Source: Oscheius tipulae
Lineage: Eukaryota; Nematoda; Chromadorea; Rhabditida; Rhabditidae
Assembly: GCA_037178975.1 (NCBI GenBank)
Contig: JASJZH010000001.1
Coordinates: 5,874,501 to 5,938,500, forward strand
Length of the DNA stretch: 64,000 nt
Direction: 5' to 3'
Shown: positions 47,320-60,380 of the stretch, piece by piece
Position numbering within the stretch: position 1 is the stretch's first letter
Layout of the letters: each line of letters opens with the position of its first letter
Made by a program: the position numbers and the translations under genes
Notes under the pieces: generated by a model
The model's database searches: none
What the model was told of the DNA's origin: nothing
Seen by the model: only the letters and a program-made list of their open reading frames with translations

Positions 47320-49800
47320 TTATTCAACAAAGAAGTAGATGAAGAGAAGACTGGTGACAGCGACGAGAAAACCTAAGATATCATTAAGCTCTTTGCTCTC
47401 AAACCTTACCAGTAACATCTGCCGCAGTCTTAGGTGTAGTCGGGGCACGAGCTACTGTAGTCATAGTTACCGTCTGAGTTGTCGTCGTAACTGCCGGTGC
47501 CGCTGAAGCTGTGACCATTTGAGTAACAGTCGATCCCTGAGTCGAAGGAGCCGCTGTAGTCACAGTCATCGTCTGTGTTGTCGTCGGAACTGCCGGTGCC
47601 GCTGAAGTTGTGACCATTTGAGTAGCTGTCGATCCCTGAGTCGAAGGAGCTGCTGTAGTCACACTCACCGTCTGAGTTGTCATCGTAACTACCGGTGCCG
47701 CTGAAGTTGTGACCATTTGAGTAATTGTCGATTCCTGAGTCGAAGGAGCTGCTGTAGTCATCACCACCGTAACATTGCCATTCGACTGCGGTGTTTGCGT
47801 CTGAGCTGTCGTCGGGTTGGCAACATCTCCCACAACATAATTGAGCAGAACTCCGCCGCTTGGTCCCGCTCCACCTTCAATGTCAAGGTCTATCAGCGTA
47901 TCGGTGAAAGAGTAGACAGAGCCATTGGTAACTGCAATCTTCTTGGCCGATCCTCTGGCTCCGTAGACGTTTATGACGGCAGCCGGAGACATGGAGTTGG
48001 CGATGGTCAGATTGAAGGTGAAAGGGGCTGAAAAGCGAAGAAGTACTGTTTTAAAGTATCCTGGATCAACAAGGTTATACATTTCCTCTTCCGAAAGATC
48101 ATTGGGAGCTACTTGTCACTCCTGGATCTCATCTACAACTCGTTGATTATGATGACCCCATGGAAACCGTAGCAGTTGGTAGATGACCGTAGTAGAAACC
48201 CTATCCTACCTTTTCAAATTGCAAGAGGGGTCTGTTACACATGTCAAATCTAATCTGGGATAACACTTGACAATGTTTGTGGACTTTTTTTGTCAAGTGT
48301 TATGCCAGATTAGAGTTGACAAGATGAGTTTGAAGAGACACAATCAGTACAAATTTGAAAAAAATGCTCTAGATCCAGGAGCGTAAGCGAATGGCGACTT
48401 ACAAGTCGGGTTCATGTAGAAGAACGCGTTCTGGTTGGGCATGTTAAACGTGTAGTAGTTGGACATGATGAACCCGGAACGGCTTGTGAAGGGCACATGG
48501 TCCTGGGCTGAAAACTACTGTCAGAAATTTTTCAATGGCAAGGCATACCGCTCTGAGCATCTTTGACAAAGGATAGTGAAATCATTGCTGCTGAAGTAGA
48601 ACGTCCTGGCAAAGCCGGCAATCTGTTGTGGAAAACTGGTCACGGAGTTTGTTCTGCCAATAATTGTCTTTTTAAAACAAAGTCAACTGACCCATAGGAT
48701 GCCAAGAAGGTACCGGCCGCCACTGGATCCTGGACCGGGGCTCCAGTTGAAAGACGAATCGTTCCGTTGTACGGCATCTGCAATTTGACTCCTTTGGAGA
48801 ACGGAAAAGACCAACCGTAGGATCTGATCCAGCTGTCAATTTGATCAGATATAGCGAGCTGGGATCGGTGTCATCATTCAGAACTGTGATACAGGCTGTG
48901 GCTATGTTGTTATCTGTCATCGAGAGGTTGTAGTTACCGTCCTGAACCCATTCCACGACGTAAGGATGGCAGTTTTGAAGGTCTGAATTTTGTAAATGTA
49001 GCAGTCAACGCGGTTTATATGTCTGAAATTCGCTGCTGGTATGTCAACCAACTCACAGCATTCTCCTATTAAGTAAAATATGTCATGTTTGGCATCGTTT
49101 TGCACTTTTATGAACAACGAACTCGATTATATAATTTTTCAGGACAGGGAACTCATTCAAACATAACTAGAAATTCAGAGCGCGCCCTAAATTATATCGA
49201 CGCGCCTTACTTCCGATATCGTTGAAGATGAGAGTAGCTGTCATATTATCTGTGGTGACCAATGCATTCATGATGGTAGCTTGCGAGGTAGCAGTATGAG
49301 TATAAAGGAACTGAGAGATGAAGGCACTGAAATCGAACTGTTACGCTGGAAAGACATTGTGACTAACTTTCCAATCAATGTACGATTTTTTCCGATGCCT
49401 TCGTAGAGCCAGAAATTGAGCAAGTCGTACTTACTCGTTGTCGGTGAGACGCCTGATGCGAGAGTTACCTATAGTTTAAAATTTTGCTGTCTATTTAAGA
49501 TTTAAAAATACTTGAGAAGTGGTCGTGACCTCCCAGTAGTCCCCAGCATTGCTGTCTTTCAGCTGAACAAACTGGGCTGGCTGTCCGACGGGAACACTGA
49601 GTTGAGAGCCAGTCGTGAAGGATGGTGCTGAAAGCATATACTTGTCCTTTGTCAATATTCCTGGACGCCATTTCAATAGATTAGCACTTTTGAAAGGCCG
49701 GAAGGAATCAGTTCCTCGCTCTCTGCTATCAACTCTGTGGTTTGCGGTTGTCTTCGGCTCCAATTAGCAAAGATACCTTTTACGACTCGACGCTATCTCT

Positions 49801-49873
<73 letters not shown>

Positions 49874-50835
49874 TATACTCACTGAATCGAAGAACATTGT
49901 AGCCGAACTTCATAGTTGAATTGACAGATGCTGTCACAACAATCTGTAGAATTGGCGCTTCAGTACCGGGGAACGGGAAGCCGGCTCGAACATTCCAGGT
50001 TGTTTCTTGGGCATTGCTGGAAAGTAGGAATGAATCTGAGCAAACACAGATTCTTTATGAATTGAACTGTCAAAGCTGGTACGCTAACGATGGGCTTTGA
50101 AAGGTTCTGAGAAGCCAAAACTTTCAGCTGTGGCATATTGTAGGTGTATCATTCTATGCAGCCGGTCACTCTTTGTAAGCATCATCTGGTCCTGTCATCT
50201 GTTTGAGAGACAAAATTGGACTCGGAAACTGACAGTTACTATCCGAGATTCAGATCCTACCCCATCAATTGGCAAAAGGCAGCCGTCTGCAACACATTTC
50301 AAGAATTACTCTTCTGTGTCTTCAAAATCTGAACTTTCTGGCAAGTGTTATTCTTGACAGGCTGTGGCAAGTAGTGTTAGAAGATAGTCAAAAGTTCAAA
50401 TTGAAAGAAGAACACTGGATCGCTCTGACAGGTACGTGGTAGTTATTGGTTTAGCTATTGGATTGACTGAAACTTACTGAATGAGTTGTCCGAAGAGGTA
50501 AATGATTGTGATGTCATCCTGCTGGTTCATCCCAGAAGCAACGAGATTTAGTTGTGCACCATCTTTTGTGCTATCGGGGGCATTTACCTACAAGACACTG
50601 ACACATTGTTTCGCACTTACAACTATTGTACATTTTGTATTAGGCTGAACAAGTTTGCCACAGTCGGCCGCATTTAGGCTCCCGTCACCGCAACCACTGT
50701 CTCCAAATTCTCCGTTTAGTAGGGTGGCAGGTGGACATTCTGAACATGGATTTATCCATGGTATCCTTGAAAACTACTGAAGTAGTCTTGGGCTGTGACT
50801 CCTACAGCAAAGATATAGGCAATTAAGAGCCGCAT
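47320..50835 (-). CDS. Modular CUB-like surface protein with mucin-like repeats, GPI-type tail
   Basis: The signal peptide MRLLIAYIFAVGVTAQ starts at 50835. The N-terminal module follows (CPPATLLNGEFGD, C, then TIVVNAPDS and NLVASGMNQQDDITI), then WNVRAGFPFPG..MKFGYNVLRF, SQLSVPVGQPAQFVQLKD with YDLLNFWLYEGIG, later VVEWVQDGNYNLSMTD with TACITVLNDD, and a CUB-like domain (SGFIMSNYY-like start, then GPSGGVLLNYVVGD). The stem has three 33-residue Thr/Ser/Ala repeats (47459-47763). The last exon (47320 to about 47370) encodes FLVAVTSLLFIYFFVE, a GPI-attachment-like end. Module order equals that of the 36639 gene. Introns hold a CT microsatellite and a hairpin. Exon limits in 48400-49400 are approximate. 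Confidence 0.7.
47459..47763 (-). repeat. Three 99-bp tandem repeats coding a mucin-like stem
   Basis: Each 33-codon unit starts TTAAPSTQ and contains TQMVTTSAAP. Units differ by a few bases. They lie in frame in the CUB-like gene and encode an O-glycosylation-rich stem that lifts the CUB-like part from the membrane. Confidence 0.9.
48242..48321. repeat. Hairpin with 32-bp arms in an intron
   Basis: 48242-48273 and 48290-48321 are inverted repeats matching at 30 of 32 positions (TGTCAA..TTGACAA), with a 16-bp loop rich in T. It lies in an intron of the CUB-like gene. It may be a tiny foldback element. Confidence 0.8.
49805..49866. repeat. (CT)n microsatellite
   Basis: About 31 uninterrupted CT units inside an intron of the CUB-like gene on the opposite strand. 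Confidence 0.97.
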
Positions 50836-51177
50836 TGGGTCGAAAGGAGACAAGTAACGTCTGTAGGCTTATCTTGAGCTTCTGGTCCCGGCAACGTTTT
50901 TATTGTCGGTTCTGGAGATAAAACGAAGTTTGATTCATCCAGGAGGGTAACAGAAGGGGTGGCGAACATCATCAGGAGACAAACTACAGAACATATTTTT
51001 CTCCTAAAGGCCTCGGACCTTCTGGCAACGTCTCCAGTTCAAAGACTCTTCTCGATCTCGAATTTTTTACTTTACATTATGTCCCAGATCTCCCAATCTA
51101 TCAGATTTCGGTTTCCACTATAGCATGGGCAAATATATGTGTAAACTTTAAGCCATTCCAAACAATACTAATATTTC
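50836..51177. other. Spacer between two CUB-like genes
   Basis: 342 bp between the stop of the two-unit gene and the start of the next gene on the same strand. No gene seen. It is longer than usual nematode operon spacers. Confidence 0.5.
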
Positions 51178-54100
51178 TTATAACAGTATGAACGACAGAA
51201 TAAGAGTCAAACTACAGCCAATCCTTGTCGCCATCTTGGAAGTGGTAGGAGCAGCTGGTTGGGTTGTTGTAACTGCATTAGTGAGTGCTACTGTGCTAGC
51301 AGTAGCCATTGGAGTGGTAGCAGTATGAGTTGATCCCACGGTGCTTTGTGGGGTAGAGGTCCCTAATAAAAGAGGCACAGAGGTAGATAAGGATGCTTGT
51401 GAGGTCGAACTTGGCAGTACGACTGTGGAAGACTGACTCGGAGAGACGACTGTTGAACTGACTCCAGCTGTCGAAGAGACTCCCCTTGTAGTGTGAGCAG
51501 TGGAAGTTGTTGGAACGGTCATGGTCGTAGCGGGCTGTGAACTCTGGACAACTTGATAACGGATCAAAGAGCCTTGATTCAGGTTGGTTGGGTCGTCGCC
51601 CCCATTTAGAGAGAATCCAACGATCAGAGCAGAGACTGTGTAGTTTGTAGTCGTGACCGCCGGATCAGTCAGGTTGACTCTGAAACAAACACATCTGTAG
51701 CATTTGTCAGCTACAAAGCTGCGGACCAATTCTACACCTTTTTCAAAACATCGGTACACCTAGTATATGCTTTGCGCGTGACATTATTACCAAAAGTGCG
51801 CCCTCTAAAATTTTAGCCCACCGTACGCAATTTATATTTTTGTCTGAGGACATCCGCCGGTCCTACTAAACTTCTCATTGGATTTGGCTTGATGATCATT
51901 AAAACGAGACCAAACATGCTTAGAAATCGCTGGAAAATCTCGGAAGTAACGTATTGTGAGAGAAGTAGGATGAAAGGATTTCTGTACTCACGTAAGTATA
52001 ACCTCATGCTCTCCATACACGAGCAAACTCCCATCAGAGGGGGCATTCGTATAGTCGATATTGAACTGGACGGTAATTGGAGTGTCACCTCTCAGAGAGA
52101 AGGCCGCATCTTGACTTCCACTCAAGAAGGGATAGTTCTCCGACATGACCAAGCCGCGACGATCCATATAAGCTCGACGCAGATTGGCTGAAAACGATTG
52201 TGAAAATCCTGATAGTACAGGAGAGATTACGGTCTGTCTTTTGTACAGAATGAAAATCTTACCAACGTCTGGATCGGTTGTAGTAGACAACTGAAGAAGA
52301 CCTACATCGAGAACAATCGTTCTAGCGAAGCCTTGAAACTGTTGTGGCAGTGTGAAGTAATTGTTCTCCCCGACATCAAGTTTCCCAAAGAACGAGCCCA
52401 AATTTCTGAGAGGAAAGTCATCAAATGGAACCACCGGAGCTCCGGCGAAGACTTTGGCGTATCCCCAGCCCTAGAAAAAAAATAGTGCAGTCCAGAAACG
52501 ACCTTTACATTATAATAACCGTCATAAAAGATGGGGTCATCGCTGGTGGTCGAGTCGTCATCAACGATCGTAAGACATGCAGTCTCACCCTCACCGGCAT
52601 CGACTGTCACGTCGATGGTTATGTTATTTCCGTCTGGAGTGGTGATGCTCTTAGTGGGATTGCCGTAGGACCATTGGGCAGAGTAGGAGTGGCAGGACTC
52701 TAGATCTGAAAAAGATTGTGGAGCCGTTCGCAGAGACCCATTGTCAGGCATGCTCTGGACCCCGCCACCAAGAAATTCAGTTTTCGCCATAATTGGTGCA
52801 CTGAACTGAAAAGTTCTACCATTCAATCTTTCTTCCCAAGAGCTTCAAAAGGAAACTTAACATGATCATTGTCATTTCAAATGATCCCGCAAGAAAAAAC
52901 GATGGCTTACTGTAAGCATCGTTGAAGATGACAGCTCCCGTGCTCAGACCGCCTGTTTGCGCGTAGACTACGGTAATGGCAGCTCCCTGTGACTTCCAGA
53001 CCTTTTGGTAGCTCTGATACAGTCTAAAATCAGTCTATAGTTAGAAAACTTTTTAGAATCTACGTCCCAACCAGAAGCATATCCGGTCCCGTGCCTTCAT
53101 AGACGAAGAAGTTTAAGAGATCCGAAACTGTTGACAGAGACGGACTGGCAGAAATGGCCGAGACCTGGGACGAGGCCTTGGCATTGATCTCCCAACTGCT
53201 GTTCTTGGAGACTGATCCCATTTGGATGTAGAAGGCGTCCTGGAGAGCTCCCAGAGTAACCACAGTTGGGGCAGAGAAGGAAATATTTCTTCCTCGAAGC
53301 GAATATCCGAAACGAAGACTGGTCGTGGCGCCTGTCTTGACGTAAAGAGTGACGGTATTCGGGGGGAAAGCGGCCCGAAGATTGAAGTTGCTGTCAGAGA
53401 GTCCGTTTCTGAAAAAGTTTGTAGTAAAAACATGTTTTACCGAGACCATATGAGATAGTTTTGCTGAATCTAAGTCCAGCGGAGACAGTATGAGAGAGAT
53501 CTTCTTTCGCTACAGGGGCAGGGACAGACAACTTACCCGATCGTGTCATACAGTCCTCTAACTTGTACAACCTCCCCAGATGACAGGTTCGTCGATTGGA
53601 CAGAGACATCAGCAAAATAGTTGGCATCATAGGTGAACTGAAGGTCAGTATTGTCACCCCAAAAACAATGAACCTACAGTAAAGTTGCATTCAAAGTTGG
53701 CGGGAACTGTCGTGAGATCTTGAGAAAGCATGTCTTGGAGATTTGCCGTTCCGTTCGGGCAGGCTATACACAATACACTTCAATTCGTTGAGACTTACCA
53801 AGTGGCAGTGTGGCAGCCTCCGAAACTGTGTATGTCATGAAAACACCGCCACTGGAGCTCATACCAAGATCAATGTTTAAATCGAGCATTTTATCTGCGA
53901 ACGACTGGCTCCAACTGTTGTTGACTGGTCCCTTAAAGAGCGGTACTACGGGTGTGCCATAAACTGTCAGCTGAGCCGACGGAGACAGTGAGTTCTGTAC
54001 TGTCAGAGTCGTGTTGAAGATGGCTGAACTCAGAAATCTTGGGCTGATAGAAAATGACTGACATGTCCCATTCATGTAGAAAAAGACGCTCTCCAGACTG

Positions 54101-56433
54101 TTCTGATTCGGGTAGCTCGGAGTCGTTATGAAGCCACTTCTTCCAGGGTAAGCCACATGGAAATTGTCTTGGATTTGATTTTTTGATAAGAGAACTTGTA
54201 ATACCTGGAGCAGCAGTATCGAAGGCCAGATATACACTGCTAGAGTTAGTCTTGACAATGAAGGTCGTGGCTGAAGAGGTCAGGATGGGTGGATAGTCTA
54301 TAGAAGTGCTGGAAATCAGGTTACTGTTCGACCTAATCCCCCCATAACCCACCTGTAGGTAGTCAACAAGGTTTGCACGGCAACTGGATCGACTACAGGT
54401 CCACCAGCAATCAATTGGGTTGGCGGGAACTGAAAGACTTTGTTACAGATACTACTCTTTGCAAGTCAAGCCAGTTTGGGAGGTGCGCCTCTGGGAGAAC
54501 GTCCCTGTCATGGTCGGTTGCCTGAAACAGCATCTACCTGTCACTAGCCCCAACGGGGCTTCAGCCAAACTTGTGAATACAGAAGGGTGATGAGGCTCAC
54601 TTGCAAAGACTGTAAAGATCTCTACTATCTAAAGCGCGATGGCTTCTGTGGCGAACTCTGTCTGTCTGTTTGTTTGTCTGTCCGAGTCCACGAAACAGAA
54701 GCTAGCCAATTATGTTATCCAGAAGTTTGTTGTTCAGAAACAGTTATTGCCAAAGTTGGTTGGTAAGTCAACTTTGGGTGCGCTCTAGAGCTTGGTTTTT
54801 GTCCCAATGAAGCCACAATGAAAGTCTTTCGTCACTGAAGCGGCGCAGCCGCCAATGTAAACTGAAGGCAAAATGAAGGAGGAGCTGTCGGAGACGGCTG
54901 GTAGGAAAGAAATTTCTTGCCTCTTGTGGAGTGGCTGTCTTGACATTCAGAAAGTAATATGGATAAGGAAGTGGATAGTTCAACAGGGTGTAGCAGTAAG
55001 TCCCTCCTTCCGGATAGCTTTCAAGAAAGGTGGAATGCGCTTGAGTTGCCACCCAACCGATATTGTAAGTTGTGCACTGAGCGATGTCTTAAAGTTTTAA
55101 ATGTGATTTCAACCTTAAGTGACCTACTCGCCGCGTCATTCACCACAACAGTGGCGTAATAAAATTGTAGAGGAACCAGAACATATTGTACTGTCATTTG
55201 ATTGCTATTCAAGCTCCAGACTCGTTCACGGTATGAGTACATCCTAAAAAAAAAAGGTCAGTACGAGACAGTACGGGAGACCTACGAGCCAAGAAACTTC
55301 CTGTTCTGTCCAATACCTTCGTAGACCCACAAGTTCAGGAGATTGGCCGGCATTGAGGCCTGATATGCGTCGGCTGGAGAAACAGCGACCGAAGTGTTGG
55401 CCGCGATCTCCCAGAAGCGACCTTCGGCATCCTGGTTGCTAACTTTGATGAATTGAGCAATCTGCCCTGCAGCGACTGATAGTGAAGTGTTTTGGGTGAA
55501 GGCAGGAACTGAAATATGGATATTCTTGGGATCTTACAGCCTACCATCTCTCTTGTCTGCCAGAATTCAGATCAGTCATGTAATTTCTACCCTTACTTAT
55601 AAGGAGGGCTTGGACTGAGTGCTGTCAGTGCCACTGATTTTCAATTAGGAACCTTTGGGTCTTTTGCTGATTCGGGGAAACTTTGCATTCAATTTTGTCT
55701 GCCGTGGCAGGATAAAGATTGGCACGAAACTCGTTGCTCATCATTTGGAATGTTCAAATCAACAGCAAAGTTATTTCCCAGATGATTAAATTGCTCCTTC
55801 TGTCATTTAACGTATGAATCTTGTCACTACAAAAAGTCTTTTTATGGCTCTCTTATCGCTCTCTCGAAGTGCACTCTTACCCGCGATCTTCTGTACGTAG
55901 TAGCCGAATTGCATCGTTGAATTATTCCAAGCTGTCACGGTGACATTAACGATCGGAACTGTCTGGGAGCCAGAGTAGGGGAAGGCGGACCGAAGATTAA
56001 AGGTTGGACTGAGGATGTCACTGAAATTTGCATTGTCTTCCTTTCTCTCTTCCTCTCTCTGTACTTTCTGACAACATCGTAGGCTCCCACAATGATAATC
56101 TGGTCGTTACTGTCGAGTTCAGTAGCCTGGATCTGTAGCTTCCCGAACCATTTGTTGACAGAATTATCGCCTGGAGATATCTGGAAATGGGGTGTTGCTT
56201 CTTTGACATGAACTGACAGTAAAAGTGCAACTGGTTCCTGGTTGAACTGTCAGCATACACGGCCGGGGATCCCCGTCATCGCCGCAGTTCAGGTCACCAA
56301 CATGTCCATTCAATATCGCGTTCGGAGGGGTTGGACATTCTGAAGATTTCTGTTAAGAGCAGAAAGAAGCCTTACGAAAGAACTGAGCCACTGTACTGCC
56401 CAAGCAGAGACAGACTAGTAGAAACCGGATCAT
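51178..56433 (-). CDS. Two-unit modular CUB-like surface protein, GPI-type tail
   Basis: The signal peptide MIRFLLVCLCLGSTVA starts at 56433. Unit 1: CPTPPNAILNGHVGDLNCGD with KWFGKLQIQATELDSND, FNLRSAFPYSGS..MQFGYYVQKI, a TSLSVAAGQIAQFIKV-type module with LLNLWVYEGIG, GGTYCYTLLNY, and a CUB-like domain (GRSGFITTPSYPNQNSL, SSSGGVFMTYTV) ending near 53790. Unit 2 repeats the order: NLRAAFPPNTVT, APTVVTLGALQDAFYIQMG with DLLNFFVYEGTG, TACLTIVDDDST, and a second CUB-like part (RRGLVMSENYPFLSG). A Ser/Thr-rich stem (51240-51530) and a hydrophobic end (IGCSLTLILSFILL) follow. I infer one gene because the unit 1 CUB exon is followed in phase by unit 2 and no signal peptide lies between; two genes remain possible. 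Confidence 0.6.
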
Positions 56434-57223
56434 TTTTTTTTGAGAGGGAGCGACTGGCTTATCGCAGCTACCTGTTAATTATCTTTTTTTATTCCTCTTG
56501 TGCAAATTGTGTGCGATGATAAAAGGGATTGATTTATGGAAATGTGAAGTCGTTCAGGTCTGACTCCACTACGACGGTCTAACATCATAGTTCCCTGGAA
56601 AAAATTAACAATCCATCTGTCAGGTTGTCCAGCGTCTCCAGTTATTGTCTATTATGCGTTCTTCTCCATGAGATTCCTTCGTGAAGACGGCAGGGTTCAG
56701 TTCTTCGATTAGAGGAGTACGGCGCTCTCTCCGGCCCCGTTACTCTACTCATAAGCACCGAAGCTCACTCATAGCTACCTCACTGGCTTCGACAGGCTGT
56801 AGATATCTTATTCATCTGTTTCGTTAGCTTAGAACCATAGAAGCTCTTGCGATGTCTCTTCTGAGCCGATGTTCCATACCAAAGAGATGTATGACCAAGA
56901 ACTTCAAAACCAGCTGCCCGGATATAGCCGAGACGTTCAATTCCTTCCTTTTCTTCGAACAAATCTCAAAGTACATATGAATACACCTCACCTCTGCTCC
57001 AAATTGTCTCAGACCAATTTCTTTGTCTATTAATCAACGCTAATGGCCGACAATTTGAGTGAAGAGTACAGTGATACTTTAAGCCTGTCTTCCTCTTTAA
57101 CACAAATCCATCCACTGACTCTTACATTCGACATAATAACAGCTGCTGGGAAGGTCAAACAGCTGTACCAATTGTGCTTAATCTCATTTCCGCTACTGCG
57201 ATCTCTACCTTGCTGCCATTGTG
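56434..57223. other. Divergent intergenic region, nothing recognised
   Basis: About 790 bp between a minus-strand CUB-like gene and a plus-strand receptor gene. It should hold both promoters. No gene seen. Confidence 0.5.
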
Positions 57224-58648
57224 ATGCTGCGAAATGACTCATTGCCTATCACCGTAGTCGTGACTGTAATTGAGCTTGTTGTCCTAGCTGTGAACAGTTT
57301 TCTCGTCTACGTCATTTGGAAGTATTCGCCAAAGACCATTGGGATCTTTAAGAGCTACATGCTGAGAATGGCGGTGAGTTTTTTTTTGTCTATAGGTTTA
57401 TGGCTGCAGGTCATCGACTTTGTTTTCTCCCTATCCTTCGGCTGGGTTTGTCAGCCAGTTCCAATGCTCCCGCTTCCCGGTCTTGTGACAGCCGGTCCAG
57501 TCCAGTATTTGGGAATGGTCGGCTCGAAAATTGCCTTCATAGTCACATTGTGCTCTGCCGTGCTCAGCTTGAACTTTGTCAACGAATGTTGCCTCTATCG
57601 AACCCTGCTCTTCTACAAGCTGCATGGATGGCTGGAATTCTACACGACCTGCCCGTAAGGTGTTATCCAAAAGAGTAGAACAGCAGAGTTCAGCGGAATA
57701 CTGTATTGTAACATGATGTTCAATGTTACACCATGCTTCTTCATCGCGGGTCTGATTTGGTTTCTTTGCATGAACCATGAGGTGAGCAATACTGCTTGTA
57801 GTACACTAAGAGCTTTCGAGTACCTTTGCGAAAGTCGCCACGGCCTTTACCCTCATAGCTCAGCCGATTACGAAACAAAAAAAGTCCGGCTCGATTCCCG
57901 GCCCGCTCAAACTTGTTTGTACATTCATAAAACATCCGGAATCACCTTCACAAGTATTTTTTATACCGTCAGCAGAACCATATTACTTTTCTCGCTTTTA
58001 TTTTCTTTTCAAATTCAAAAAGGACCGGTATACCTGAACTTTAATCAATATAAACTTCCAGCTCTTTTAGGAACTCGCCTCCTACGCCCAACTCCACAAC
58101 ATTTCTCAGGATCTCGTTCCATCAACCTCTTTCTTAGCTGTGGACTTTGACAAACCACTGATAATGGCTACTGGAGCCCTTACAGTAGCCTATCTCTTTG
58201 TAATCGAAGTTAGCAATATCATCGCCTCTCGGATGGTCTATACTAAGCTGAATGAGACCAGACGAACCATGTCCAGGGAGACTTTCCGTCTTCAAAAGAG
58301 CTTGACTGTCATCCTCATTGCTCAGGTGTGTTTTCATTTGTCCATGGGTACAGAAACCAGGCTGCCATACCTCTCTCGGCCATTGCTCTCCCCTACGGAT
58401 CTCTGGTCTTAGCCGTCTGGTTGGAATGGAGACCCATAATCAACTCGGAAATCTATCAACGAGGCTGTCTCCTCATATTTGGGGTCTATCCCTTGCTGAA
58501 CAGTCTCTTCTGCATCTTTTGTATCCGAGCCTATCGGGATTATACAGTCCGGGTGGTAAAAAAGGTTCTGTTCTGCTGGACGCCGAGTATGGAAGTTACA
58601 GTTACGTATAATACTACGACTAGAGGAAATAACTCTTCGATGGCTTGA
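57224..58648 (+). CDS. Seven-transmembrane chemoreceptor-like GPCR (nematode Srh/Sri type)
   Basis: Exons 57224-57654, 57694-57781, 58071-58325 and 58361-58648 sum to 1062 nt, 353 residues. The ATG at 57224 precedes an N-glycosylation site (NDS) and helix 1 (ITVVVTVIELVVLAVNSFLV). Helices follow at MAVSFFLSIGLWLQVIDFVF, VGSKIAFIVTLCSAVLSLNF, CFFIAGLIWFLC, ALTVAYLFVIEVSNII, SLTVILIAQAAIPLSAIALP and LLIFGVYPLLNSLFCIFCI. The tail reads IRAYRDYTV. The order and the position of PxPxLPLPG before helix 3 (FPMGML in the other receptor) suggest the same broad family as the gene at 26745, but the two are distant. The third intron (289 nt) has a tRNA-like fragment. Confidence 0.8.
57855..57898 (+). repeat. 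tRNA-like A-box/B-box fragment in an intron
   Basis: TAGCTCAGCCG (57855-57865) and GGCTCGATTCC (57888-57898) resemble tRNA A and B boxes, followed by CGGCC which can pair to form a T-arm. The boxes are too close for a functional tRNA and no anticodon arm is present. It is probably a decayed tRNA-derived repeat. Confidence 0.45.
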
Positions 58649-59053
58649 TCTAAGCCACTCTCTTGGCCCAAGGTTTTCCTTCCTCTGTCCGAACAAACAA
58701 CCAAGTCACCATCACCCATGAGGAGCTACCGACCATCAACCGGGAGTCAAGTCCTCTCCGAACCGATCCCCATGCCCTACCTCTGTAGAACTTTGTGATC
58801 GCTATATGAACTTGCTATATTACCATGTTTTCTGTACATTGAGCATGGGCTACACACACGATAGGGACACCACTTCGGAACAATGACAAAGTTATGACTC
58901 TCCGAACAGGACTCTGAACTAGGATCCAAAAGATTAAAGATTAATGCCGATATTGTTTTCGCGCCCTTTCCGTATCAGTCAATCAGCTGCTTGACCCCCA
59001 ACAAATCGATTTTCTCACAGCTCCCTGGCAATGTCTTGCTTTCTTGATCAAAA
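58649..59053. other. Intergenic, nothing recognised
   Basis: About 400 bp between receptor stop and RING gene start, on the same strand. No gene or repeat seen. Confidence 0.5.
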
Positions 59054-60380
59054 ATGAGCTCACTATCTTCTGCTCAAGATGTTCGACCAATTGACATCGT
59101 CAAAAGTTGCTTTGAGGCTATTGTCAGTGAAACTCAAGGTACTTTCGTATTCTTGATAATAAAAACCCTTGTTTCAGTTGGACATTCCGCTGAGAGGCTG
59201 AAGAGATTGGTATCCGAAATTCTTGATTCTGGAATGGAAATCATTCGCGAAATGATGCAGAAGGAGACGGAAGAGCTGAGAGAACTAAAGCAGATGGTGG
59301 CTCGGCTAGAAAACAAAGGTATGTTTAGACAGAAGGGGTTGAAGCGACTCAGTTTTCGGAAAACTTTAGTTTTTTCCACATGTCGACTTTTCTTCCGAAG
59401 TTCCCTTGCTCTGTTGATCTATCCCTATCATTAGCTGCACCTGAACTGTCCTAATAATTTTGCTAATATCAATTATGTTCAAGAGACTTGAAATCTTTCA
59501 ACATGACTCATATTCTTCATAACTTTTCGATCTATCGTCCCCTAGTTTATAGTTTGCAGTCTTACTGTAATACGTCAACTCGTACCATTGTCCCTTACAA
59601 GGCAAGGATCCTAGAAAAGTTTACCTCTAGAATGTCATAGTTTGATCTTGCTCTCTTTCTGGGAATTAACAGCAGTAGGCCATACCGTATCATCTGGGAT
59701 TAGAAGACAGATGGAGTTTTGAATTTCAGTAGCTTTAACATTTTTAGTTCGTTTACTGGACGAAGAGAAGCAGGAACTTCGGCAGCTGCTCAACGAAATA
59801 GAATCGGTGACTACCCAAGCTTCTAGCCTCTCCCCAGTTGAATGCATCATCTGTTTTCGGGCTTACGGTTCCCTCTTTCCAAACTGATCTATCATCATTT
59901 TCAGAGAATTCCTTGCAACCGGAAACAGGTGAATGCGGTCATTCAATTTGCACGGACTGCGTTGACAGCCTCCATTCAAAAAACTGTCCAATCTGCCGGG
60001 ATCACGATAGTTTTAGGTACTCTTTCAGGAACTATCTAGCCGAAGGTAGGTATACATTTGATCCTCAGTCAACGATCTCAGAGCTCATCACTCGTCATCA
60101 GCCAGGCCTCTCGGCTCCTCCTGTAAGCAGAAGAGTTCGGAATCGTCAAAGACGCAGGGGCTTTCGTCTGACACTTGGGAACTTTTGTCTGCTGGCTATT
60201 CTGATCATGTCCTTCCCCATCTGTATGCTCATAGTCGGCCTGATTCTCATTCCTTTGATCTCATTTGTACTCACAGTCTCTGTCATATTGTACTTTAGTG
60301 TTCCATCGGAAATACTGGTCGAATATCTGACTCGAATTCTTGACCGATTGGATGCAACAATTCAAAGTCTGTCTGAATAA
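59054..60380 (+). CDS. RING-finger membrane protein, probable E3 ubiquitin ligase
   Basis: Exons start at 59054, about 59177, about 59748 and about 59903. Intron 1 and the intron inside the RING are 38 and 37 nt; intron 2 is about 430 nt. The N-terminal 110 residues are helical and coiled coil (EIIREMMQKETEELREL). The RING is C3HC4: VECIIC...GECGHSICTDC...NCPIC. A basic linker (RRVRNRQRRRGF) precedes two membrane helices (NFCLLAILIMSFPICMLIVG and LIPLISFVLTVSVILYFSV). RING proteins recruit ubiquitin-charged E2 enzymes; this one would act at a membrane. It resembles other RING-TM proteins in layout but I cannot name an orthologue. Confidence 0.75.

Noticed and set aside
57850-57905. A functional tRNA gene in the receptor intron
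   Set aside because: A-box and B-box are too close and no anticodon arm can form; recorded only as a tRNA-like fragment.
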